A DNA stretch of 64,000 nt from Lysobacter gummosus (GCF_001442805.1 NZ_CP011131.1:3534001-3598000), one strand, 5' to 3'. Shown: positions 12,256-20,616, counted from the stretch's first letter. Numbers and translations are program-made. Notes: generated by a model not told the origin, from the letters alone.

Positions 12256-12292
12256 GTGGATGCGCTTGCGAGCCGCGGGCTCGCGCATCCAC
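12256..12292. repeat. Nested hairpin upstream of pncC
   Basis: Arms GTGGATGCGC and GCGCATCCAC enclose a second stem GCGAGCC/GGCTCGC, giving an almost continuous 17-bp hairpin. It borders the tandem repeat that begins at 12301. Role unknown. Confidence 0.6.
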
Positions 12293-12300
12293 GAACGCCA

Positions 12301-12660
12301 GGGCGACCAGCCCTGACCGGGTCGTCAATCGATCGGGAGCGAAGCCGCCTGACTTCAGACGGCCGCGTCTGCCCCCGAAAGGTATGTCGCGATAAAGCCC
12401 TGGATCCCCGCCTTCGCGGGGATGACGGCCGGAAGATTCGATCTCCCATCGCCCCGCTGCCGCACTCCCCACGCCTGCAAGCGCGGCCAGCCCTGGCCGG
12501 GTTGCCAACCGATCGGGAGCGATGCCGCCTGACTTCAGACGGCCGCGTCTGCCACCGAAAGGCACGTCGCGATAAAGCCCTGGATCCCCGCCTTCGCGGG
12601 GATGACGGCAGGAAAGTTCGGTCCCCTCCCGCGCCCGCACTCCCAAGGCCTGCGAACACC
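12301..12660. repeat. Two tandem copies of a 180-bp unit
   Basis: 12301-12480 and 12481-12660 align base for base with a period of exactly 180 bp and some 20-30 differences. Each unit contains the palindromic core CCCCGCCTTCGCGGGG flanked by CTGGAT and ATGACGG. The same core recurs near 56716, 56835 and 56970. These are noncoding genomic repeats; the period being a multiple of three leaves frames open by chance. Confidence 0.9.
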
Positions 12661-12674
12661 GCCGCCGCCCGACC

Positions 12675-13691
12675 TCAACGCGCCCCAAACTCCCCGCGAT
12701 ACTTCTCCAACAACGGCCGCAATGGCACCTGCCAGATGTTGTAAAGCGAATTATCCCAGGCAGCGATGCGCTTCAGATCGGCGCGGGTCTGCTCGCGGGT
12801 CCGCGGATACCCCACCGGCACCGTGCGTTCGCTGCTGAAGTACAACGTCTTCAGATCCGGACTCAAGCGCGCTTCGGCATCCGAGTTCGGGCCGTTGACC
12901 ACATCGCCCAGCCACTGCGGCGTGCCCCAGCCTGCGCCGCCGCGGAACACCACGAACAGATCCATCGACTTGCTCGCCGGTTCGCGCCGCGAGCCGAAGA
13001 TCAGGAACGATTCGTCCGGCGCCACCGCCGGATCGACGTCGTTCTGCTCGCCGCCGCTGAATGGCAGCGGCTGCGGCTCCTCGAACCGGCCATCGCGCAT
13101 CTGGCTGCGGAACAGTTGGAAATTGCCGGTCTTGGTGTTGGGCTGCATGAAGTACAGCGAACCGTCGGCGGCGACGGTTGGGGCGTAGATCGAGGTGCTG
13201 CGGTTGATCTGTTCCGGCAGACGCTCCGGCGCGCTCCAGCCCTTGCCGGTGCGGCGCACCTGCCATAGCGCGCTGGCTTTGCCCGGCCAGGCCTTGCCGT
13301 TGTAGAACCCATCGCCGGGCTTGTCGCCGGCGCGCGCCGGACGGTTGGACACGTAGACCATGTACGAGCCGTCGGGTGCCATCGATGGCTCCATGTCGCT
13401 CCATTCGCCGGAGAAATCCGCGATGCGCGGCTCGCTCCAGCCATCGGCGATGCGGTGCGATTCCATGATCGCCGCAGTGTCCGGCGCCTGCCGGCCGAAG
13501 TAGACGGTGTCGCCGTCGGGCGTGAACGCGGGCGCGGCGTCGTGGCCGGCGCCGGAGATCACCCCGGGCGAGAAAATCGTAGGCGCGGTTTGCACAGGCG
13601 CAGTCGCGGCGGCGAACGACGGCGACGACAAACCGGCGCACAGCGCCAATGCCGCCGACGCTTGCGCCAGCGGTTTGATCAAGGAAGTCAT
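12675..13691 (-). CDS. Exported WD40-like (PD40) beta-propeller protein
   Basis: 338 residues. A signal peptide (MTSLIKPLAQASAALALCAG, cleavage likely near SFA-A) is followed by TolB-like propeller repeats: DAAPAFTPDGDTVYFGRQ, MEPSMAPDGSYMVYVSNRP, PTVAADGSLYFMQPN, DPAVAPDESFLIFGSRR and EARLSPDLKTLYFSSER. These are typical PD40 blades. Probably periplasmic or secreted, with unknown ligand. The start at 13691 was preferred because it begins the signal peptide. No operon partner is evident. Confidence 0.88.
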   Translation of the reverse strand: MTSLIKPLAQASAALALCAGLSSPSFAAATAPVQTAPTIFSPGVISGAGHDAAPAFTPDGDTVYFGRQAPDTAAIMESHRIADGWSEPRIADFSGEWSDMEPSMAPDGSYMVYVSNRPARAGDKPGDGFYNGKAWPGKASALWQVRRTGKGWSAPERLPEQINRSTSIYAPTVAADGSLYFMQPNTKTGNFQLFRSQMRDGRFEEPQPLPFSGGEQNDVDPAVAPDESFLIFGSRREPASKSMDLFVVFRGGAGWGTPQWLGDVVNGPNSDAEARLSPDLKTLYFSSERTVPVGYPRTREQTRADLKRIAAWDNSLYNIWQVPLRPLLEKYRGEFGAR

Positions 13692-14085
13692 GCGGCAGTC
13701 CGATGCGTGGAAAGCGAACGTCGCGTCCGCGGGCAACACCGGTCCATGGCCCAGGTTCGCGGCTCACGCTAGGCGCGCGGACAGGCGCGGGCATGTGCCG
13801 CTAGTCATCGCGGGCGCCGGTTTGGCGCTTGCAGCAAGCATCGCTGACAAGTGTCAGGCGGCGCGATGGTGGCGGGTGCGATGCGCGAGATCGACGCTTG
13901 GGCGTTCGCGTCGTCGCAAAGTCGTTGATGAAGCCACGCAGTCGCAGCCTGCGCCGCTCCTGCAGTGCAACCGCAGGAGCGGCGATTACGAAACCGGACT
14001 GCAATGAAACCCCACGAAGGATTCGCCTACCCCGCTCCCGCCACGCCGCATGCGCAGCGGCGGGAGCATCGGCGGCCCTCAGGGC
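13692..14085. other. Intergenic region with one palindromic repeat
   Basis: 394 bp between two minus-strand genes. It holds a 12-bp stem with a 9-base loop at 13952-13984 (CGCCGCTCCTGC / GCAGGAGCGGCG), without a T-run, probably a dispersed palindromic repeat that may act as a weak terminator of the receptor gene. No convincing gene is seen. Confidence 0.6.
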
Positions 14086-16614
14086 TCAGTACATCACCCG
14101 GAAGGTCATGCCATAGGTACGCGGTGCTCCGAGGAAGGCATTCCACGAACCGGTCTGCAGCGGCGCGTCGAAGCCGACCTGCTTGTATTCCTCGTCGAAC
14201 AGATTCATCGCCCAGGCTTCGATCATCCAGCGCCGGTTCTTGGCGCCGAAGCCCAGGCGCGCGTTGACCACGGTGTAGGCGTCCTGCGACTTCTCCGGGT
14301 CGAGGTCGGAACCGGTGTTGTAGTCGGAGGAATACTTCGCGCCGATGTTGAAGCGGCCGACCAGATCGGAGGCGAAATCCCACTGGTACGTCACCGACGC
14401 CGAGGCCGACCACAGCGGCGCGAAGCTCGCGCGCGCGCCGGGCAGCTTGGCGAGGTCGGCATCGGGCAAGGGATCGTCGCCGTACTTGGTGTCGGCGTAC
14501 ATCACGCCGCCCTGCAGCATCAGGCCCTTGAGGCCGGTCTGCCACATGATTTCGGTGTCGATGCCCTGCGACACCACTTCCGGGATCGAACGCACCACGA
14601 AGCTGGTGCCCAGGAAGCTGTTGAGCTGGAAGTCGGTATAGGTCTGGTGGAACAAGGTCGCGTTGAGCAACAGGTTGCCGCCGGCCCAGGTGGTCTTGGC
14701 GCCCAACTCGTAGCTATCGACGAACTCGCCCGGGAACGAGGTGTCGTTGACCGGCGCGATGCCGGCGGTGCCCGCCGACAGGCCGTTGGAAGACTGCACG
14801 CGATCGAGATTGAAACCGCCGGCCTTGTAGCCGCGCGCGGCCGAGGCGTAGCCCATCACGTGCTCGTTCCAGCGATACGCCGCCTTCAACGTGCCCGACC
14901 ATTCCTTCTCGTCGCGTTCCTGATTGGTCACCCGGCCGTTGTGCAAGGTGTTGGCCCACGGCAGGCACATGAAGCCGACCACCTGCGGCACCAGCGCGCC
15001 GAGCGCTGCGACCGGCACGCCGCGCGCGGCCAGCGCCTGGCCGACCCGCGCCGGATTCGACAGCGCCGCGCCGCAGCCCAGGCCGCCATTGGGATTGCTG
15101 TAGACCGAATCGAGTTCCTTGTTTTCCTTGGTGTAGCGCAGGCCCAGGGTGATATCGAGCTGATCGGTCGCGTGCCAGGTGTTGTTCGTGAACAACGCCA
15201 CGCTCTTGCTGTTCTGCTGATAACGGTCGAGCGCGCCGAGGCCGCCGAAGCTGCTGCCGAACGGACGCCCCGCCGCCTGCGACAGGAAGGTCGCGGCGTT
15301 GGCGGTGTTGACCATGCCGGCCGGGAAACGCGCGGCGATCTGGCTCAGCACGGCGGTGGACAGATACGGCTCGTAGTGCGCGCCCAGGCTGTAGGAGTCG
15401 TTGCGCTTGAGGTCTTCGTCGGCATAGAACAGCCCGACCATCCAGTCGAGCTTGTCGGTCGCGCCGGTCAGGCGGAATTCCTGGCTGAACTGCTTGAAGC
15501 CGGTGAACGATTCGTCCGGATCGGCGTCGCGGTAGATCATGTCGGCGGTGGTGAAATCGAAGTCCAGGCCGTTGATCGCCTGCCAATCGCGCGAGGCGGT
15601 GATCGAGGTCAGAGTGGCGCCGCCGAACCACGGCGTGATCCAGTTGACCTCGGCGGAAATGCCCTTGTCCTTGATGTCCTGCGTGGTCGGGCGGTTGCTC
15701 CACGCGCGGCGCGCGAACGGATCGGCCACCGGCGCCACGCCGATGCCGCCGACCAGGCCGTTGATGATCGCCGAGGTCGGCCCGCGCACCGTGGTCAGGC
15801 CGACGCAGCAGTTTTCTTCGCGGCTGGTGAAGTCCGCGATCAGGTTGATGTCGAGGTTCTCGGTCGGCTCCAACAGCAGCTGGCCGCGCAAGGTGTGGAA
15901 GTTCTGGTCGCCGTCCTCGCGCTCGCCGCGCGGGCCGCGGCCGACTTCTACATCGGTGAAGCCGTCGCGCTTGCGCTTGGCGCCGTAGATGCGGAAGGCG
16001 GCGTTTTCGCCGATCGTGGTGTTGAGCGAACCGGCCGCGCCGAGCGCGCCGTAGTTGCCGATGGTGAGTTCGCCCTCCACCGTGGTGTCGTAGCTCGGAC
16101 GGCGGGTGATCACGTTGATCACGCCGGCCGAGGTGTTCTTGCCGAACACCGTGCCCTGCGGGCCCTTGAGCACTTCGATGCGCTCGATCTCGCCCAGGTC
16201 GCCGAAACCCACGCCGTTGCGCGGGCGATACACGCCGTCGATGACCACGCCGACCGAAGACTCCAGACCGGCGTTGTCGCCTACCGTGCCGATGCCGCGG
16301 ATGCGCGCCACCGTCTGCACCTCGCTCTGGGTGCTGCTGACGGTCAGGCCCGGCACCAGCAGTTGCACGTCCTTGACGTCGCGCACGCCGGTGTCGCGCA
16401 GCAGTTGCTCGGGCAAGGCGGTGATCGAGATCGGCACGTCCTGCATCGCCTCCTCGCGTTTTTGCGCGGTGACGGTCAGACCGGCGAGCGTCTTGGCTTC
16501 CTCTTGCTGCGGCGGCGCGGCGGCTTGTTGCGCCTGCGTCTGCGAAGCGAAAGCGGCCAGGCCGAATGCGATGGCCAAGGACAAGGACTTGCGACCCGGC
16601 GAGCGAGCGATCAT
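14086..16614 (-). CDS. TonB-dependent outer-membrane receptor
   Basis: 842-residue outer-membrane beta-barrel importer. The start at 16614 has a GGGGA Shine-Dalgarno and begins a signal peptide (MIARSPGRKSLSLAIAFGLA, cleavage after SQTQA). A TonB box-like LAGLTVTAQKREE, plug domain (VPISITALPEQLL, VIDGVYRPR, IERIEVLKGPQGTVFGKN, VINVITRRP) and a long barrel ending in an aromatic residue (RVMY) follow. A receptor gene occupies this edge of the HSAF locus in Lysobacter. Ligand unknown; uptake of a siderophore, saccharide or the PTM itself are all possible. Confidence 0.95.
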   Translation of the reverse strand: MIARSPGRKSLSLAIAFGLAAFASQTQAQQAAAPPQQEEAKTLAGLTVTAQKREEAMQDVPISITALPEQLLRDTGVRDVKDVQLLVPGLTVSSTQSEVQTVARIRGIGTVGDNAGLESSVGVVIDGVYRPRNGVGFGDLGEIERIEVLKGPQGTVFGKNTSAGVINVITRRPSYDTTVEGELTIGNYGALGAAGSLNTTIGENAAFRIYGAKRKRDGFTDVEVGRGPRGEREDGDQNFHTLRGQLLLEPTENLDINLIADFTSREENCCVGLTTVRGPTSAIINGLVGGIGVAPVADPFARRAWSNRPTTQDIKDKGISAEVNWITPWFGGATLTSITASRDWQAINGLDFDFTTADMIYRDADPDESFTGFKQFSQEFRLTGATDKLDWMVGLFYADEDLKRNDSYSLGAHYEPYLSTAVLSQIAARFPAGMVNTANAATFLSQAAGRPFGSSFGGLGALDRYQQNSKSVALFTNNTWHATDQLDITLGLRYTKENKELDSVYSNPNGGLGCGAALSNPARVGQALAARGVPVAALGALVPQVVGFMCLPWANTLHNGRVTNQERDEKEWSGTLKAAYRWNEHVMGYASAARGYKAGGFNLDRVQSSNGLSAGTAGIAPVNDTSFPGEFVDSYELGAKTTWAGGNLLLNATLFHQTYTDFQLNSFLGTSFVVRSIPEVVSQGIDTEIMWQTGLKGLMLQGGVMYADTKYGDDPLPDADLAKLPGARASFAPLWSASASVTYQWDFASDLVGRFNIGAKYSSDYNTGSDLDPEKSQDAYTVVNARLGFGAKNRRWMIEAWAMNLFDEEYKQVGFDAPLQTGSWNAFLGAPRTYGMTFRVMY

Positions 16615-16630
16615 CTGGTATTCCCCTTTG

Positions 16631-16653
16631 TGAAAACGTTTCGTCGAAAACGT
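16631..16653. promoter_or_regulatory. LacI-type operator-like sequence before the TonB receptor
   Basis: TGAAAACGTTTCGTCGAAAACG contains two overlapping AAACGTTT / CGAAAACG palindromic halves, 17 bp before the receptor start. It resembles operators of LacI-family regulators that often control TonB receptors in Xanthomonadaceae. No regulator gene of that family is nearby. Confidence 0.3.
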
Positions 16654-17064
16654 GCGGACTTCGATGTCTGCGATGCGATGACGGTGATGCGGCCTGCCTG
16701 TGTCCGGTTCCCATCCGGCACGTGCCGCGCCAAGCGTCCAAGTCGCATGCGCGGTCCACGCGCGATGCGGCCCTGGTATGCGAGACGGGTATCGAATGTG
16801 CGTCCGGAAATTAGCATGACGACGGCACACGTCATGCGGCGTCGCAACACCTTTGTGTCGGCAAGTAATTGCGCCGGCGAATTCGGCGCGATAAACGAAC
16901 GAACGTTCGGGTTTTAGCTGGGTGGATGGGCTTTGATCGGAGCGGCGCGAGTTCGCCTGTTCGTCTAAGCGACAGGGTTTCTTCGTGGTGATCGCGAGCG
17001 CGCTACGGCGGCCATTGGATCGCGCCGTCAGTCAAACCACTTGAACGATAGGAGCGATGTAGAG
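16654..17064. other. Intergenic region with CGAACGTTCG palindrome
   Basis: No gene is visible. A short palindrome CGAACGTTCG (16900-16909) inside CGAACGAACGTTCGG resembles a TetR-type operator, and just before it 16871-16889 has 6-bp inverted arms GCGCCG/CGGCGC. These lie about 290 bp before the TonB receptor start. Confidence 0.35.
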
Positions 17065-17218
17065 CCCCTCTCCCGCTTGCGGGAGAGGGGTTGGGGTGAG
17101 GGTGTGTGAGGAGTTGTAGGCAAAGCAAGAGCATTCGCGCCTGCGGCGCTCATTCCCTCACCCCAGCCCTCTCCCGCGCCCCGAAGGAAGTCACCTTGGG
17201 TGGCAAGCGGGAGAGGGA
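17065..17218. repeat. Dispersed GC-rich repeat (family A, copy 1)
   Basis: Two hairpins of the CTCTCCCGC/GCGGGAGAG type flank GGTTGGGGTGAGGGTGTG and its inverted form CCTCACCCCAGCC. The loop of the second hairpin holds the segment CCCCGAAGGAAGTCACCTTG, which recurs with one change in the copy at 40437-40660. Confidence 0.85.
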
Positions 17219-17257
17219 GAAGGCACGGTTTAGTCGCAACTCTTTCAGCTACCCCAC

Positions 17258-18181
17258 TCAATCCCTAACCAACGTCGATTTCCCGAACAAACTCTCCACC
17301 AGATCGATCGCCACCAACGCCGTGCCGTTATCGCGATCCAGGATCGGATTGAGCTCGACGATGTCCAGCGACCCCACCCGCCCGCTCTCGGCGATCATCT
17401 CCATCGCCAACTGCGCCTCGCGGTAGTTGGGCCCGCCCGCGACCACGGTGCCGACGCCCGGCGCGATGCTGGGATCGAGGAAATCGACATCGAAGCTGAC
17501 ATGGATGTGGGTGTTGTCGTCCACCCCATCCAGCGCCTGCTCCATCACCCGCCGAATGCCGATGTCGCCGATCTTGCGCATGTCGTATACCGGCAAGCCA
17601 TGGCGCTTGATCAGTTGCTTCTCGCCGGCATCGACCGAGCGCGTACCGATCTGGCGCATCTCATCGACCTGCATCGCCGGCGCTTGCCCGCCCAGGTGGG
17701 TGAGTTCGCGCGGCCCCAGTCCGATGAGGCAGGCCACCGGCATGCCGTGCATGTTGCCGGTCGGGGTGATGTCGTGGGTGTTGAAGTCGGCATGCGCGTC
17801 CAGCCACAGCACGCGCAGTTTCTTGCCGTGTTCGCGGCAATGCCTGGCGACCGCGGTGATCGAACCCAGTCCCAGGCAGTGATCGCCGCCGAGCAGGATC
17901 GGCATGCGGCCGCCGCGCAACTCGGCGCCGACCGCGTCCATCACGCTTTGATTCCAGGCCACCACTTCGTCGAGATGGCGATAGCCGTCGACCGGTTCGG
18001 TCCAGGGATTGGGCGGGCCGTCCAGGTTGCCGCGGTCGGCCACGTCCAGGCCGAGCGCGCGCAACGATTCGCTGAGGCCGGCGATGCGCAGCGCTTCCGG
18101 GCCCAGGCGGGCGCCGCGATAGCCCGCGCCGATGTCGGTCGGTGCGCCGATCAGCGTGACCGCGGTTGGAGAGGGACTCAT
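17258..18181 (-). CDS. rocF: Arginase
   Basis: Manganese hydrolase converting arginine to ornithine and urea, 307 residues. Metal-site motifs are GGDHCLGLGS, DAHADFNTHD, GNMHGMPVA and SFDVDFLDPSIAPGVGT. The start at 18181 gives a standard arginase N-terminus (TAVTLIGAPTDIGAGYRGAR). It lies in the PTM locus, where ornithine is the amino acid the NRPS is expected to load, so it probably boosts precursor supply; that link is inference supported by the arginase gene found in HSAF loci. Confidence 0.95.
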   Translation of the reverse strand: MSPSPTAVTLIGAPTDIGAGYRGARLGPEALRIAGLSESLRALGLDVADRGNLDGPPNPWTEPVDGYRHLDEVVAWNQSVMDAVGAELRGGRMPILLGGDHCLGLGSITAVARHCREHGKKLRVLWLDAHADFNTHDITPTGNMHGMPVACLIGLGPRELTHLGGQAPAMQVDEMRQIGTRSVDAGEKQLIKRHGLPVYDMRKIGDIGIRRVMEQALDGVDDNTHIHVSFDVDFLDPSIAPGVGTVVAGGPNYREAQLAMEMIAESGRVGSLDIVELNPILDRDNGTALVAIDLVESLFGKSTLVRD

Positions 18182-18197
18182 GTGTGTTCCTTGAAAG

Positions 18198-18343
18198 GCC
18201 GGGAATCGGGAATGGGGAATCGGGTATCGGGAATCCGATGTGGGCCACCCGGGCACCGGGATCGACAACAGCCAGGCGCTCGCAAGCACCCGCTTTTCGC
18301 CGTTCCCGTTCCCGACTCCCTATTCCCGATTCCCGGCTTCCCG
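18198..18343. repeat. Inverted pair of GGGAATCGGGAAT-type repeats
   Basis: 18198-18236 carries iterated GGGAATCGGGAATGGGGAAT units, and 18302-18342 the inverted form TTCCCGTTCCCGACTCCC... This is a common dispersed intergenic repeat style. It fills the gap between the reductase and arginase genes. Confidence 0.75.
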
Positions 18344-18344
18344 C

Positions 18345-19118
18345 TCACTTCTCCACGAACGCCCGCTCGATCACGTAGTCGCCGGGCTCGCGCGTGCGCG
18401 GCGACGGCTTGAAGCCGCGACCTTCCAGCAGCATCGCGGTGTCTTCGAGCATCTGCGGGCTGCCGCACAGCATCACCCGGTCCTCGACAGGGTTCAGCGC
18501 CGGCAGGCCCAAGGTCTGCGCCATCAAGCCGTCGGCGATCGCATCGGTGATGCGGCCCTGGTTGCGGAACGGCTCGCGGGTGACGCTGGGGTAGTAGATC
18601 AGGCGCTCGCGCACCAGATCGCCGAGGAACTCGTGCGCGGGCAGTTCGCGTTCGAGGAAATCCGCGTAGGCCAGGTCGCTGATATGGCGCACGCCGTGCG
18701 CCAGCACCACGGTTTCGAAGCGCTCGTAGGTGAGCGGGTCGCGGATGATGCTCAGGAACGGCGCCAGCCCGGTGCCGGTGCCGAGCAGGTACAGGCGCTT
18801 GCCGGGATTGAGGTCGTTGAGCACCAGCGTGCCGGTGGGACGCCGGCTCACCAGCACTTCGTCGCCGCTGCTGATGTGGCGCAGCCGCGAAGTCAGCGGG
18901 CCGTCGGGCACCTTGATGCTGAAGAACTCCAGATGCTCTTCGTAGTGCGCGCTGGCGATCGAGTAGGCGCGCATCAGCGGCCTGCCGTCTACTTCCAGCC
19001 CGACCATCACGAAGTGGCCGCTGTCGAAGCGGAAGCCCGGATCGCGGGTGGTGCGAAAGCTGAACAAGCTGTCGTTCCAGTGTTTGACGTCGATGACGCG
19101 TTCGGTCGCCAACTGCAT
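18345..19118 (-). CDS. Ferredoxin/flavodoxin-NADP+ reductase
   Basis: 257-residue FAD enzyme exchanging electrons between NADPH and ferredoxin/flavodoxin. The FAD-binding RAYSIAS motif is at residues 50-56, the NADP-binding GTGTGLAPF at 113-121, and the C-terminus VIERAFVEK is typical. It is the first gene of the minus-strand arm, divergent from the hydroxylase across the 353-500-bp control region. A reductase gene occupies this position in Lysobacter HSAF loci, where it plausibly powers the diiron hydroxylase. It may equally serve general redox balance or oxidative-stress defence. Confidence 0.93.
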   Translation of the reverse strand: MQLATERVIDVKHWNDSLFSFRTTRDPGFRFDSGHFVMVGLEVDGRPLMRAYSIASAHYEEHLEFFSIKVPDGPLTSRLRHISSGDEVLVSRRPTGTLVLNDLNPGKRLYLLGTGTGLAPFLSIIRDPLTYERFETVVLAHGVRHISDLAYADFLERELPAHEFLGDLVRERLIYYPSVTREPFRNQGRITDAIADGLMAQTLGLPALNPVEDRVMLCGSPQMLEDTAMLLEGRGFKPSPRTREPGDYVIERAFVEK

Positions 19119-19366
19119 CGTCGTGACTCCTTGTTATGGACATATTCCGTACACGCAGTCCGCCGGGACGCTCGGTCACCCGGCGGACGCGCGATTGTCA
19201 TTAATGGGTGCCATCGCGGGTAGCGCGCGCCGCGGCTCGCGGACGAATGGCGGACCCATACCAGCACATTATCTTTGCCGCCGGGGAACGGATATTCAAA
19301 AGAATGATCCGCGTCACTGGATTATCGGGCCTGCTTCTTTGACTGCGGCTTGAACTTGCCTTGAAT

Positions 19367-19394
19367 ATGGCGCCCTGAATGACCCGGGCGCCAT
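19367..19394. promoter_or_regulatory. Inverted repeat ATGGCGCCC / GGGCGCCAT
   Basis: 9-bp perfect arms separated by 10 bases, upstream of the PTM operon. It is either an operator or a leader hairpin; there is no T-run. Confidence 0.4.
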
Positions 19395-19418
19395 CCGGCC
19401 CGCGGACCCGGCTGAAAC

Positions 19419-19434
19419 AATACGGAAACGTATT
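19419..19434. promoter_or_regulatory. Palindrome AATACGGAAACGTATT
   Basis: Perfect 6-bp arms with a GAAA centre, 38 bp before the small ORF and 184 bp before the hydroxylase start. It is a candidate repressor or activator site controlling PTM production. Confidence 0.4.
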
Positions 19435-19471
19435 ATCCAGGCCACTCAAACCACATCACCGCGAGGGTCGC

Positions 19472-19621
19472 ATGGACGATTCGACGGCTTGCTATGCGCC
19501 AAACAAATCAAGACCTTATGCCATAGCGACTACCGCCGCGCATGGCTTTGGCAACGGCGATCGCAATATCGCCATGAAAACCCTGCCAGGCGCGGATATT
19601 GATAATGGAGCGCGGCGATGA
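19472..19621 (+). CDS. Putative 49-aa leader ORF coupled to the hydroxylase gene
   Basis: Starts ATG GAC GAT with a GAGGG Shine-Dalgarno 5-9 bases upstream and ends in TGA overlapping the hydroxylase ATG (ATGA). The sequence (MDDSTACYAPNKSRPYAIAT...) has no recognisable domain and is less GC-biased than neighbouring genes. The overlap suggests translational coupling or a regulatory leader peptide. It may instead be a chance frame. Confidence 0.35.
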   Translation: MDDSTACYAPNKSRPYAIATTAAHGFGNGDRNIAMKTLPGADIDNGARR

Positions 19622-20616
19622 ACCCATTATCTGATGCCCGTACGGGGCTGCCTGAGGGGTCTCGTTCCGGATGTGACGCAGACGACGTTATCACCAGCCC
19701 GCTCCCTGCCCCCACCGCTTCGCCAAACCAAACCGCCACCGCGGTCACGCCGTCCCGGATAAACAAGTTCGAGTTTCTGCGTTATCTGGCGCACCCGATA
19801 TTATTGTCGTCGGTGGTTATCTATTCAGTAACCGCGATAACCCTGGAGTGGAATCTCGGCGCCGCCAGCATGGCCTATGTGCTGGCCACCATCGTTTATC
19901 TGGCCGGGCTGGAGCGGCTGATTCCCTATGAGCGCGCGTGGCTGCCGACCCGGCGCGAATGGGGCCTGTACGCGCTGTACTTCGTCCTGACCGTGATCGG
20001 CGGCGCGCTGGCCCAGGTGCCGGTGATGGCGGTGGTGTCGAAAGTCGCACCGCTCCATCCGGCGCTGCCGCTATGGGCCGAAATCCCGCTGGCGCTGCTG
20101 CTCAGTTCGCTGGCGAGCTACGCGGTGCACCGCGCCGGCCACGACATCCCGCTGCTGTGGCGGCTGCACGGCGTGCATCACGTGCCGGACAAGGTCAACG
20201 TCGGCAACAACGGCGTCAACCACGTGTTCGACATCGTGCTGGCGCAGTTCTTCGTCCAGGTGAGTCTGTCGCTGATCGGTTTTTCCGAGCACGCGGTGTT
20301 CGCCGTCGGCGTCTTCATCATCGCCCAGGGCTATTTCGTCCACGCCAACATCGACGTGCGCCTGGGCTGGCTCAATCACCTGCTCGCCAGCCCCGAACTG
20401 CATCGCATGCACCACAGCTGCGACAAGGCCGAGGCCGGCCACTTCGGCTCGGACCTGTCGATCTGGGATCGATTGTTCGGCAGCTACACCTGGCGGCCCG
20501 ACCGCCGGCCGCGCGCCATCGGCCTGTTCGACCCGGGCTCGTTCCCGCGCAACGGCGCGATCTTCTCGACCCTCATCCACCCGTTACGGCCGCGCAGGAA
20601 AGCACCGCGCGCGTAG
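19618..20616 (+). CDS. Sterol desaturase / fatty acid hydroxylase family protein (PTM hydroxylase)
   Basis: 332-residue membrane-bound diiron oxygenase. A polar N-terminal ~50 residues precede several membrane helices. The histidine clusters that bind the iron pair are H171-x3-H175, H184-x2-HH188 and H262-x2-HH266, with H242 nearby. In the Lysobacter HSAF pathway this enzyme is credited with the C-3 hydroxylation that turns the 3-deoxy compound into HSAF. It is the first recognised gene of the PTM operon, 72 bp before the PKS-NRPS. Confidence 0.95.
   Translation: MNPLSDARTGLPEGSRSGCDADDVITSPLPAPTASPNQTATAVTPSRINKFEFLRYLAHPILLSSVVIYSVTAITLEWNLGAASMAYVLATIVYLAGLERLIPYERAWLPTRREWGLYALYFVLTVIGGALAQVPVMAVVSKVAPLHPALPLWAEIPLALLLSSLASYAVHRAGHDIPLLWRLHGVHHVPDKVNVGNNGVNHVFDIVLAQFFVQVSLSLIGFSEHAVFAVGVFIIAQGYFVHANIDVRLGWLNHLLASPELHRMHHSCDKAEAGHFGSDLSIWDRLFGSYTWRPDRRPRAIGLFDPGSFPRNGAIFSTLIHPLRPRRKAPRA

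Larger units (their letters stand above)
19119..19471. promoter_or_regulatory. Divergent control region of the PTM locus
   Basis: Gene-free stretch between the reductase (minus) and the hydroxylase unit (plus), noticeably AT-richer than the surrounding coding DNA. It contains a CRP/Clp-like site AATGATCCGCGTCACT (19303-19318; 7 of 10 arm positions of TGTGA-N6-TCACA), a 9-bp inverted repeat (19367-19394) and a perfect palindrome (19419-19434). Both arms of the locus probably start here. Exact promoters cannot be fixed by eye. Confidence 0.55.

Noticed and set aside
12256..12660. Possible CRISPR-like array
   Set aside because: Only two long units of 180 bp with no spacer pattern and no cas genes.
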